Source of the DNA: Basidiobolus ranarum
Lineage: Eukaryota > Basidiobolomycota > Basidiobolomycetes > Basidiobolales
Direction: 5' to 3'
Assembly: GCA_040143965.1 (NCBI GenBank)
Contig: JASJQH010000045.1
Location: 1-38,998, forward strand
Length of the DNA: 38,998 nucleotides
Part shown: positions 10,991 to 21,276 of the stretch, in pieces
How positions within the stretch are numbered: the first letter of the stretch is position 1
How the letters are laid out: every line of letters begins with the position of its first letter
The notes under the pieces: generated by a model
Database searches by the model: none
Told to the model about the DNA's origin: nothing
The model's input: only the letters and a program-made list of their open reading frames with translations
Program-made: the position numbers and the translations under genes

Positions 10991-11983
10991 TTAAGAAAGG
11001 AATTTAAGAACCGATTCATACACCAAGAAGTTAATTGAATGTAAAGGAAAAGCGCGAACTAGGGTCGGAACCATTCCGGAGTAAAGACCACGAACTCCCG
11101 ACTGTGCTTTAACTTTTCTAAAGCAATCCCAAAATCCAGTGTACGTTTTCTTAGCGAAGAAAGCTTCTTTCTGAATTCGGGATTTTATCAGATCAATTGG
11201 AAATCCTACCAGCCAAGAGAATGTTCCACTACAACCACCAGCTAGAAGAAAAACAAGAGGAGAGGGAGAGAAATGAAATACGTCGAGTGCCGTATGCTTA
11301 AAAGTTTCGTAAAAACCGAAATAAAAGGCAGTACCAAGGCTGTCTCGAAGTGCATGAAGATGAGTGCTATTGTACATTGAAGGTAACCCGTGTGCACGTA
11401 GTAACCTAAGTCCACAAGAGAAAGTATTTTCATTCAAAGGAATGGATTTTGTTGAAGCGGCAATTACTCGTTGGAGTTGCATTTGGATCTTCATTAGTTC
11501 TAAGGGGGCACATATTAGACTAGTAATAAAACCAGAAGTTGCCCCTGCGCCAAGAATGCAAGGTAGTGTTTTATAGTAATTGGTTTTCGAATATTCCTCT
11601 ATTGTTGTATCTGTGGAGCCAAGGCAAAACTTACGGATTAACGTGCTCTTTCCCTCAACATAGACTGTGAAAGAAAATGCTTTAATCAAGGTCACACTTA
11701 CTAGCGGACTGGCAATTCCCCGCCAAAAAGCACCAAACCCCTCATTTTGAAGGACTAACCGAGCGCAAGCATTCATGGAGGGATAGTCCGCTGTTTGCAT
11801 ACGAGTTTTCAAGCAATCAAAAGGATATCCAACTAAGGTTCCAACCGTGCCTGAAGCACCTGCGGCAATGGCAGTCTTATAAGGCTTCAAGCTCGCTAAG
11901 AAAGAAGTGTTCGTGTTGAGGACATGATTATCAACTTCATTTGTGCTGGACTTCAACAAGAGTTGTTGTGAACTTTGACTCAT
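10991..11983 (-). CDS. Mitochondrial carrier family (SLC25) protein, substrate unknown
   Basis: Inner-membrane transporter of 330 residues in a single uninterrupted exon. The start is the ATG at 11983; the in-frame TTG six bases earlier is ignored. Three tandem modules each carry a signature: PFDCLKTRMQ (module 1), APLELMKIQMQ (module 2) and FPIDLIKSRIQ (module 3), followed by FWRGIASPL, a diverged equivalent in module 2 and LYSGMVPTLVRAFP. The third signature with IKSRIQ resembles carriers of the carnitine and amino-acid branch. I cannot name the substrate. A hydrophilic N-terminus of about 38 residues precedes the first helix. The lack of introns contrasts with the seven-exon carrier next to it on the same strand. 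Confidence 0.9.
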   Translation of the reverse strand: MSQSSQQLLLKSSTNEVDNHVLNTNTSFLASLKPYKTAIAAGASGTVGTLVGYPFDCLKTRMQTADYPSMNACARLVLQNEGFGAFWRGIASPLVSVTLIKAFSFTVYVEGKSTLIRKFCLGSTDTTIEEYSKTNYYKTLPCILGAGATSGFITSLICAPLELMKIQMQLQRVIAASTKSIPLNENTFSCGLRLLRAHGLPSMYNSTHLHALRDSLGTAFYFGFYETFKHTALDVFHFSPSPLVFLLAGGCSGTFSWLVGFPIDLIKSRIQKEAFFAKKTYTGFWDCFRKVKAQSGVRGLYSGMVPTLVRAFPLHSINFLVYESVLKFLS

Positions 11984-12613
11984 ACTCAAGTGCGCTCTCT
12001 CTCAAAAGTAAAAGTTCAGTTATTCCTAAATAGCTTTAAGGTAACCCAGCTTAAAAGTGAAGTAGAATCGGTCTATAAAAAATCAAGGGTTTCTTAATAT
12101 GACAAGTAAAAAATGAATTTTCTACATTATTTATAATTAGTGGATTTGAGCGGGGAAGAACACGGAAATATTAGGAAGTACAGAATAAATTTGGTAAATC
12201 ACACTCAATTTATAATAGATTCCAACTATTCTATAAATATATATATTCACTCATGAGCTTATCTAAACCGAGAGTTTATCCGCTTACAACAAACTGGTAA
12301 AAAGGAGAGAAATGTTGGCTTAAAACCGAATCCAATCTCTAGTGACACACTTGTATCAAATGGCAAGGAAATGTAAGGATAAGATTACTACGACAATGTA
12401 TCTGTTGTCCGCTAATGGATATTTTACCATTGCTAGTTCTTCCTATACCGAAGATGCTTCTGTTTCTACTACACGTTTATTGATGCGTATGACTAGAGAA
12501 TGTCACAGGTTGTACAATGGTGAATGTTTCTGAAAAATGGTATGTAAATGATGTAGGCATTGAGGGTATGATTGAAATGAAATGATGGTGTCTATACACT
12601 AGCATAATTCACA
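11984..12613. other. Intergenic between two minus-strand carriers
   Basis: It holds the upstream region of the intronless carrier and the 3' flank of the SLC25A32-like gene. A TA-rich element (TATAAATATATATA) lies near 12233-12246. A frame at 12342-12533 is short, starts at a GTG and resembles nothing, so it was not called. Confidence 0.4.
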
Positions 12614-13867
12614 TTAGCTAGCTTTTTCATGCTCGCGGAAGTATTTCGACATGTTCTCATAGACAGCGAAGGTTACACAGGTTCCTGGTAGCACACGAAT
12701 GGTATTTGGCCCTAATCCTTTGTAGAAGCCAGACATGCCTTCCGACCTGTATCACAGTCAACTAATTGATTTCTCAAAATTAAAAGTATTGCTCTACTAA
12801 CCGGAAGATCTTGGAAATGGTATCAATGGTTCCAGTGTATTGTGCTTCAGCTTGGTAGTTCTAAAAAATTCTTTAGTATTCAATCTCAACACTGCTAGAC
12901 AAATATTTGTACCTGTAAGCGAGTTTTAACCACTTGATAAGGGTATGTAGATACACTTGCAAACACTTTGGAAGCAACAGCCATAAGGATATATTCATAT
13001 GTGTCCTGTTTACAAATGATTAATATTTCCTTCAGAAGTGTTGAACAGCACAAACGTTACCAATTTGTTTTTATCTTTAGTTGGGTCGTGTTCAGCACGC
13101 CACTTTTTCATTTCTTCATAAGCCATGAATTGAAGAGCACCATGGGAAACGCCAAATAGTGCAGGGACGATACCACGATAAAGTCCACGAAACCCTTCGT
13201 TTTTGGCAATCTGATAAAGACCATCTAAAGCGACAAATTAGTAAACAGAATGAAATTCTCTGCAGTCACGTAGAGATGCTCGTACCAAATAATCCATTAT
13301 ACGCTTGTTTGTAACTTTTTCCGGTTGCTAACATGCGGGTTTTGACTACCCATATAGGATTCGTGCACAAGCTGGTGACGGCACCTTGAGATACAAAATG
13401 AGTTATAAAGATCATACTGATCATAGGTAGAAAGATCTACCTGCTTCAGCAGCGGCTATCAAATGTTGGCCAGCTGAGAGTTTGGCTTCGCTGCCGTTTG
13501 ACATCTGTTTCTTAAAAACACTATACCAGTAAAAGTAGAAGCCCCAGCTAAGGGTCGCTCCAGCCAAGTTAGGTGATAAACCGCGATATAAACTAGAGAT
13601 TCCATCTTCAAGTATAATGAGTTTGGTAGCTTTAATAGCACGGCCAACAATTGGTTTTCGAAGCTCTTTTGGCGATGAGTCCACTAATTAAAAATAAAAC
13701 GAAAGTTGAGGGAAATGAAAATCAAAGTTGTATCCATTTCAATAGTTACCTTGTAACCTAGTTTTAATCACGTCTAGCGGATGTACGACAATAGTTGTAA
13801 CAGCACCAGCGGTGAGACCAGCAACCGCTTGGTCTATAGCCGGAAATCCAGAGAAAGACTTGGACAT
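12614..13867 (-). CDS. Mitochondrial folate/FAD carrier, SLC25A32/Flx1 type
   Basis: Inner-membrane carrier whose relatives move folate or FAD into mitochondria. Seven exons (13750-13867, 13441-13683, 13286-13384, 13061-13224, 12913-13005, 12802-12860, 12614-12746) join in phase to 302 residues. The three signatures are [22 protein letters not shown] and [11 protein letters not shown]. The [10 protein letters not shown] form in module 2 is diagnostic of this clade. Further matches are [40 protein letters not shown] and [17 protein letters not shown]. The smallest intron is 56 bp. The start lies about 270 bases from the divergent Elongin-A start. Choice between folate and FAD as substrate cannot be made from sequence alone. 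Confidence 0.93.
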
Positions 13868-14136
13868 TAATGTTAGAGAATAGAAAATATGATTTAGACT
13901 ACGCTTGTTAGACTCGATGGGAATATCCAGTCCGAGTATTGATCTTATACCTTCTCAAACCAAAATCAAGATTATCTCACAATGAAGTGAGAAAGATTGT
14001 ACAGATGATTAATCGAAATATGTAGATTTTGAATAGGGAAGAGTTGATCGCAGTCACGTTCAAAAAAAAAGACCACGTGATTGTATAAAATACTAAGAGA
14101 ATGAAGAAACGATCAATACTATCAATCTCTACCACA

Positions 14137-15833
14137 ATGGACACTATATTTGACTCTTTGGAAGGTCCCCCCTTAAAAACACCACCCACTCTTCATCAAA
14201 TAACTGAGCGAGTACTCACAAATTGGAGGAGTTGTACGTACGACATTTAGCTATTGATTTTTCTCCATATATCTTGTTCCACACTCAAACACTTTTTCTC
14301 CGGCTACTGAAGCCATTGATGACTTAGGAGATGTACCATATTATCTTATATATCCAGTTTTGAAAGAATGCTCTGCTTCTCAACTTGCACATATAGAGCA
14401 GTTTAATCCAGTAAGTTCAAATTCTTCCTTCTCCTTAAAACATCACGAACTCAACCTTTTTTGTAACCTAGGAAATTGTTGAAGAGGATGATGGTTGGTT
14501 TACTCAAACATTCTGGCTTTTCTACCGTATCTCTAAAACCCCGCTTCCTTCGTTTGGATATTATTTTCAGAACTTTGGAAACCACTTTGCTTAAAAGATT
14601 TTTTTGAGGTTCGACAGGAATACGAGTCAAACACCCTTCCTACCGTTATTTCATGGAGAGATTTATACATGGTATGCATAGTTATGCTCATTAATATATA
14701 CGATATTTTCTTCTGGCTTACTCTCTACATAAGGAACATGAACACAAAAAAAACCTAAAATTCGAACAATGGAGTAAGAAATTAAAGGAAAGATATGCAC
14801 AAGTGCATAACCAGAAGAAGCATACGATATATACCGAAGATGTACCACCACCTCCTAGAGGAATGTCCTCAGGGTGGGCTTCCTTTGGTCCCCGAAAAAC
14901 CACTCGTGGGTTTTCAATTGCGGCAAAAGCCCGGGCAGAAACCAGACATATATCTTCTATATACAAATCCAATACGAATCCGAATTCCGGCTATCGTCGA
15001 CGTAAAGATACAACCATTGGAAATTCTTTTTCTAACGGCTCTTTGCGAGCCAAATCTGAATCACCACTAACATCTAGGTATGGATCAAAACCCATTATCG
15101 GCCGCTCTCCTCAAGGTTCAAGTCAATCACCTCCATCGGAGAAAATCCTGAGAAAGGTACACCCCGACATCAAGAATATAGAGAGGAAACAATGTAACGA
15201 AATCAAAGCCCCAATCTTCACTCAAAATGCTTCAAAGCTACATACTTCTGAGTCGATATTTAAGAACAATCCCACTTCAACGCCAGTTACTAGCAAAGTA
15301 TTTTCATCCAGTTGGAATTCATATCAATCCTCCATTTCAGAAGGGAATTTTAAACGAGCAAAAACTGACACCTCGGTTATTCGCAAAATCCGTAGTGAGA
15401 CTCGTAATCAACCCTACACACCAGCCTCATCATCACGCTCACCACCTTATCAATCAACACCTTACAATCGATCCAAAACCACCACAACGAGAGCATACTC
15501 CCCCACCTACAACTCCAGTACGATCAAAACCAAGTCACCGAAATCCCCAAGTTCATCAAGTAATATATTACTCTAGCCATATAGATTGGAGGCAACAGTA
15601 TACTTATCTTCTACTTCCCTTCCTCAAACAGATCAAATAGGAAATAACAATGGACATACTCAAGAACCTGGATCTAACTCGTGGTGTAGCCCCGAAGTGG
15701 ATGCCTCCTTCTTTGCAATGGTAACGCTTGAAGCATTTGTCTTTACTTTCTCATTAATTACGTAATCTAATTGTTCATTTGATAGTTGCATGGGAAAAAG
15801 CCACCCAAAAAACTCCGAGGAAACTCTGATTAA
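14137..15833 (+). CDS. ELOA: Elongin-A (transcription elongation factor SIII subunit A)
   Basis: Nuclear factor that joins Elongin B/C to RNA polymerase II and can act in a ubiquitin ligase. Best model: exons 14137-14233, 14313-14410, 14472-14493, 14571-14671, 14734-15559, 15632-15720 and 15786-15833, in phase, 426 residues. The Elongin-A domain is clear at residues 18-110: TLHQITERVL (BC-box position), IDDLGDVPYYLIYPVLKEC, QLAHIEQFNP, DDELWKPLCLKDF and SWRDLYM. A Lys-rich helix and a long Ser/Pro/Lys tail follow, including YTEDVPPPPRGMSSGWASF. The 22-base exon 3 is essential, because it restores DDELWK. Ignoring the last two introns would end the protein at 15576 (386 residues). I prefer the longer form because both introns (72 and 65 bp) have good borders. 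The BC-box cysteine is replaced by Thr. Confidence 0.85.
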
Positions 15834-16438
15834 ATATTCACTTTCGGTCATGGTTTAACGATCAGTTGAGAATAGATATTCACTGGTAAAGCCGAAGATT
15901 TAGATGATACGAATTAGCATGGTTAGACACTAATATAAGTCATCCTTCCAAGTGTGAAGAAATTTTGCTCCTATTTTTACGATTGGATTTTTTGCAACCT
16001 GAACTTTTCATCAAGTATGTTCTTTCCATCCGAATCTAATGACGATGTAAATATTGAGGCTAGCGAAGCAATAATCAATTGTCGGAACTATCGCCAAGGT
16101 TGAACTTGTAAGTCATTGAAATGATATCAATGGATGTAGGTCTTCATAATGCTAGGATTAATGATGCTTTATGGTCAAGCGTATGGTAGTAAATATCCCA
16201 TATGGACAATTCCAACATCACTTACATATTTAAAAATGGTTTGTTGTTAAGCTGAAGGATCTTCCAATAAATCCGTAGTGTTATACGAAAATCAATATCT
16301 TCTTTTTTTATTCAAAATGGTCCTTTTTTCTATACACTCAAAAGCCTAGAATATCCAAGGGAATGTCTTTGTGGATATTCGAATTAAATACACTGATTAT
16401 CTTCAATATACGTCAGTTGGGCAAGAACGAGAATATTC
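15834..16438. other. Intergenic, convergent gene ends
   Basis: 3' flanks of Elongin-A (+) and the branching enzyme (-). Short frames only; nothing recognisable. Confidence 0.45.
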
Positions 16439-19299
16439 CTACTCAGGTCTCAGAGTAAGAACCAAGGCAGTACGAGTTGGAATATAGACCTAGAGTAAAC
16501 GAAGCAGAGCTGGTTAGTAATGATTGGGAAAATCAATCTCCGATGGAATATACCTGGATATATTGTGGTCGGCCATGACGTTCACCAGGAATAGAGAAAT
16601 ATACTTGGTGAGGCTCAACTCGGTTATGGCCTTCAAATCTAGCATCGTCGGTGTTTAAAACAATCTTGTAACTGTTAAGGAATGGGGTTAGTAAACGTTC
16701 CAATCAAATGTTCAGCTAGATTACAACCCATTACCTGCCAGCTGACCCTGTACCAACTTGATAATCAACATGACTTTTGGTTGGATGAAAATTAAAGATC
16801 CACAATAGACCGCCACGCTCAAATGCAATTACTTTGTCGTCTTCATGAGCGAGGTAGATCCAAGCTTGTGGTGATTTCAACCATTTGTACTCCTGCTCTG
16901 CTAGATTCATCGCACGATCAAATTCATTTAGCTTACTGTAACGAAGTAAACTATCTTGTGCAAGGTTAAATTGACGGCGGGCGTAATGGTAGTTGTAGTT
17001 GTTTCCTTCACGAGGAAAATCTAACCATTCGGGATGACCGAACTCGTTGCCTTCGAAATTTAGATAACCTTCACCACCAAGCCCTTGTGTAATAAGTCTG
17101 TAGGAAACGAGTTAATAGTGTACAAAGGGAATCCAGCAATAAAAGCTTCGTCTACCTAATCATTTTATGCAATGAAAGTCCACGGTCAATAACTGTGGTC
17201 ATAGGGCTTTGGATAGACATATTTTGGTACATTTCCTGATCCATTAGCCAAAATGCAATTGTCTTGCTACCCACAAGGGCCTGGTCATGGGACTCACAAT
17301 AAGCTATAGTTTTTTCCTATTTTGAAATAGATTAGAAGATCATACGACAGCTATATAGGCGACTAATTACATGTACTATACCAAGTCACGTCTATTTGTC
17401 AGGTTATGCACGATATAGCCCATATTCCAGCTTTCATCCTTTTAATCTCTTGTCAATATCAAGTCAGCTAAGAAGAAAGTACGACCCATTCTTACCGAAT
17501 ATTCTTTCAATAATTTCACCCACATCTCCGGGATAGCCATGGCAAGACGTTGATCGAACCCAATACCACCCTCTTCGATTATTCGGCACAGACCAGGCAT
17601 TCCAGAGGCATCTATAATCATTGATTTCATCAACAGGCTAGTCCAAGGAGTCAGATGCAAAAAGAAGCTTACCTTCAGCAATGGTGATAATATTGGGGAA
17701 GATATTGTGAAGCATTCCGTTTGTCTGCATGTTCGTAGGATTAGAAAACATCCAATTGCCAGGGTACAAGGAAAGTATGCATTACCAGCATTAAATACAA
17801 GATACCATCGTCGTCAGTTTGCTCGTTAAAATATTCGGCATAGTTGCCAGTAAACCCAACCCCAATTCCGTGATGGTGGAACATCATGGAGGTAACTGCG
17901 TCAAAACGAAATCCATCAAAGCGGTACTCTGATGCATAAAAGCGTACATTCGAAAGTAAGAATCGTTGAACTTCCAATTCTCCATAATTAAATAGTCGAC
18001 TATTTGACAAGATCAATATTGGTTATACCAGCAATAAATTTACTCGACAGATTCTCACCTATTCCAAATAGGATGGTAACCGCGATCTCCGCTATGAAAA
18101 TAACACTGATCAGTTCCATCGAATTTATTCAAACCGTCGCTGACATTGCTACTTGCGTGTGAATGCACGATGTCCAAAAACACATATAGCCCTAACCCAT
18201 GGGCTGTGTCTATTAACCGTTTCAAATCTTCGGGGGTCCCTATTGTCGAGGTTTAGAAATGGCAAATGAGGAAGAATAACGGATTATACTATAACTAACC
18301 GAATCGGCTTGAAACAGCAAAGAAATTGGTAACTTGATATCCAAAGCTAGCATAATATGCATGCTCCATAATTCCCATTAGCTGAACAGTGTTATATCCC
18401 AGTCTGGCGATGTGGGGCAAGACATTCTCAGTGAATTCGTTGTAGCTAGCTATTTTAGGCTCTGGTGAGGATATACCAACTATTTACAAACACACAGAAT
18501 TAATCAAAAGAGTGAGCAATCGAAGGTCAAGATGGATCCAACCAACCATGAGCTTCATATATCTTAAGGTTCTCCGGCTTGGAAGGTGCAGCGTTTCTCC
18601 ATTCGTAAGGTTTCTCTGGATGCCAAAAAACACCACTATATGTGGAGTTAATATCAGATTCGGGGACAGCCCGTCTAATCCAAGCAGGGATTCGATCTAT
18701 CACTTCTCCCTCAGGAGTGGTCATTGAAATCTAAAAGAGTCTTCAGTAACAAATTGATTTGATAGAAAGCGACATGATAGTTACCTTCACTTTACTATTA
18801 TGAGGAATGCCTAGACCTCCGTCCGAGCGATGAGGAATGAGAGTTTCCCAGACGTTGGACTCATTTCTTTTCATAGGATTTGCGTTTCGGTTCCAGTTAT
18901 CTAGTGAAATAGTTGTTAGACATGCATCAGCTATTTAAAAGTAGTCACAATACATACTGAAGTCACCAATCAAGCTCGCACTTGTAACGTTTGGGGCCCA
19001 TTCCCTATAGATAATACCCTCTGAAACCACGTTGAAGCCAAATTTTTCGTAGCCACGGGTGAAATGGTCCCAACCACCTTCGTAGTTGTCGATGTTTTCG
19101 CACAGCTCTCGATATCGTAGATATCTGAAGCGATAATAAGTTCAGATCCTTATTCACATTGATTGCACCTATACTTTAAATGATTCAGTTACCTGCGATG
19201 CATTATTGGAGCATAGGGTTTTAACCAAGGGTCTTGAAAAGCCATAGATGTCCCGGCTGGATATCCGTCATTTCTTGATCTAAAAACACAACCTTCCAT
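16439..19299 (-). CDS. GLC3: 1,4-alpha-glucan (glycogen) branching enzyme, GH13
   Basis: Cytosolic enzyme that cuts alpha-1,4 chains and rejoins them by alpha-1,6 bonds during glycogen synthesis. Fourteen exons (19193-19299, 18958-19124, 18785-18900, 18547-18730, 18300-18479, 18059-18239, 17786-17999, 17673-17724, 17496-17611, 17382-17438, 17156-17316, 16735-17097, 16554-16671, 16439-16489) join in phase to 688 residues; yeast and human forms are about 700. A CBM48-like N-terminal part contains [19 protein letters not shown]. The four GH13 regions are intact: DIVHSH (274-279), [10 protein letters not shown] with nucleophile D345, TIAEDASGMP with acid/base E400, and ESHDQ with D469. The C-terminal beta domain ends [16 protein letters not shown]. 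The start MEGCVF at 19299 is the upstream-most in-frame ATG; the next Met ([11 protein letters not shown]) is a possible alternative. Confidence 0.96.
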
Positions 19300-20006
19300 A
19301 GTAGTTCCAAATTCAACAACTTAAAAGGCACTAGGTACACGAAAAACCTATTGAGAGAGTGAGAAGCGGTGATACACCCTTGGAACAAAGAGTTGTCGTG
19401 AAATAATATCGAATGATAATTACGTGAAAAATTACAAATAGCCGAGCATAGCAGGTGTACATTTATGGCCTACGTTTCCATCACCAATGGCCATCAACAA
19501 AATAGTACATTTGTTAATCATGATGCCGATCTTCCAAGAATTAGGATGTTTTAGTATAGTTACGTCACAATTGGAGGCCTACACAACGCGTTCACTGAAG
19601 AATTCAGGCCATAATGGGAGTCATTGAAATGGGTGCAAGTAATCGGTTAGAAGAGATACTACATCCTAGCGTCTCCCCATTGGCTACTAATGAGAACATG
19701 ACCTCAAGCGCTTGGATAGCAAATAATAGATACCTTGTACATGCGAACAGATGGTAGTAGTATACTTACGATACGTATCTGTAACCAAGCTTATATCATA
19801 CTTGTCGATATTTCTTACCGCTAAAATGTGGGAATCTGGCTTGCTTATTGATGGTCAGAATGGATTGCCGAATCTATTGCCGGAATTTACTACCGAATAG
19901 TTCCAACGAAAATAAAAAATCAGATCATACCAATTTTTTTCTACCATCATTAAGGTTGCAGTGTGCGCTTTCGCTAGCGGTTAGACAACTCTCCACCCTT
20001 CGCAAT
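19300..20006. other. Divergent intergenic region between branching enzyme and DPH5
   Basis: Upstream sequence for both genes. The DPH5 frame stays open back to an ATG at 19851, discussed as a finding. No other gene seen. Confidence 0.45.
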
Positions 20007-20927
20007 ATGTTTTATATAGTTGGTCTTGGTCTTTCTGATGAACGTGATATCACGGTTAAAGGGCTTGAAGCTGTCAAGTCTTGCCAAAGAGTATATCTCG
20101 AAGCTTACACCAGTATCTTGATGGTGGAGAAAGAAAAGCTGGTACTTCTATTTACAAATATTTACAAAGTAGAAGTGAATTGAACATGAACTGAATTTCC
20201 CATTTTTCAGGAAAAATATTATGGCTGTGAAGTAGTTATTGCTGATCGTGAGATGGTTGAAACCGAAAGCGATGCTATCCTAGCTGATGCCGATAAGATC
20301 AATGTCGCTTTCTTAGTAGTCGGCGATCCATATGGTGCTACCACACACACTGATCTTTATCTCCGTGCTCGTGAGCTCAACATTCCTGTCAAAGTCATTC
20401 ATAACGCTTCTATTATGAATGCTATCGGCGCCTGCGGCTTACAACTCTACAACTATGGCCAAACTATATCTATGGTGTTCTTCACCGATACCTGGCGTCC
20501 AGATAGTTTCTACGACAAAATCAAAGAAAATAGAGATATCGGTCTACATACTTTGTGTTTGCTAGATATTAAGGTCAAAGAGCAAAGTATTGAGAATATG
20601 GCTCGTGGCCGCCTGATTTATGAACCTCCTAGATATATGACTGTAAATCAAGCTGTAGAGCAGCTGATTGAAATCGAAGACAAACGTCAAGAAGGTGTAT
20701 ATCATCGTGAGACTATCGGTGTTGGTATCGCCCGCGTTGGTTCAGATGATCAAGTCATCAAATCTGGTACATTAGAGCAACTTATCACTGCTGATTTTGG
20801 TGCACCTCTTCACTCCCTCGTTCTTGCTGGTGATCGTATGCATTTCTTGGAAGCCGATATGCTCCGTCAATTTGCTATTGATAAGGATGTCTTTGACGAA
20901 GTTGTTGCCAAGCACTACAAAATCTGA
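20007..20927 (+). CDS. DPH5: Diphthine methyl ester synthase Dph5
   Basis: Cytosolic SAM-dependent methyltransferase that methylates the modified histidine of elongation factor 2 on the way to diphthamide. Two exons, 20007-20141 and 20211-20927, join in phase 0 across a 69-bp intron to 283 residues, matching the family (about 285-300). Landmarks are the N-terminal [37 protein letters not shown] across the junction, the SAM-pocket segment [39 protein letters not shown], and the C-terminal [20 protein letters not shown]. The start at 20007 fits the family; an in-frame ATG 156 bases upstream would add 52 residues. Confidence 0.96.
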
Positions 20928-21276
20928 TTCAGGATCTTATTATACAAATAATTACTATATAGATAGCAACAGTCGTCGCTGGAATGGTCATCATTCGTTG
21001 TCCACAACATCTGGAGGAGTTTACTCCTCTACTTTATATAAATCATTACCAGTTAAAACAATCTATATTGAGAGTTAGATTTCACATGGACATGTTACAG
21101 GTCTAAAACTAGGTTTGGTTTATTACTAGGTTTATTGCTATACAGTCCGGATTACTATATCGATATATGCTGGATTTATATTGTTAATGTACAACTTGAT
21201 GCAGGAAGTATTTAGAAACGATCCTTATCATGTTAAACAATTAGATGGATGTTATTAAGTATACAATTCAATACAA
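20928..21276. other. Intergenic, convergent gene ends
   Basis: 3' flanks of DPH5 (+) and the Pps1-like gene (-). AT-rich; no gene seen. Confidence 0.45.

Noticed and set aside
12342-12533. 63-codon plus-strand frame between the carriers
   Set aside because: Starts at GTG, ends quickly and resembles nothing; expected by chance.
15660-15851. Minus-strand 63-codon frame downstream of Elongin-A
   Set aside because: It overlaps the last two exons of Elongin-A on the other strand, which are better supported by splice borders and phase.
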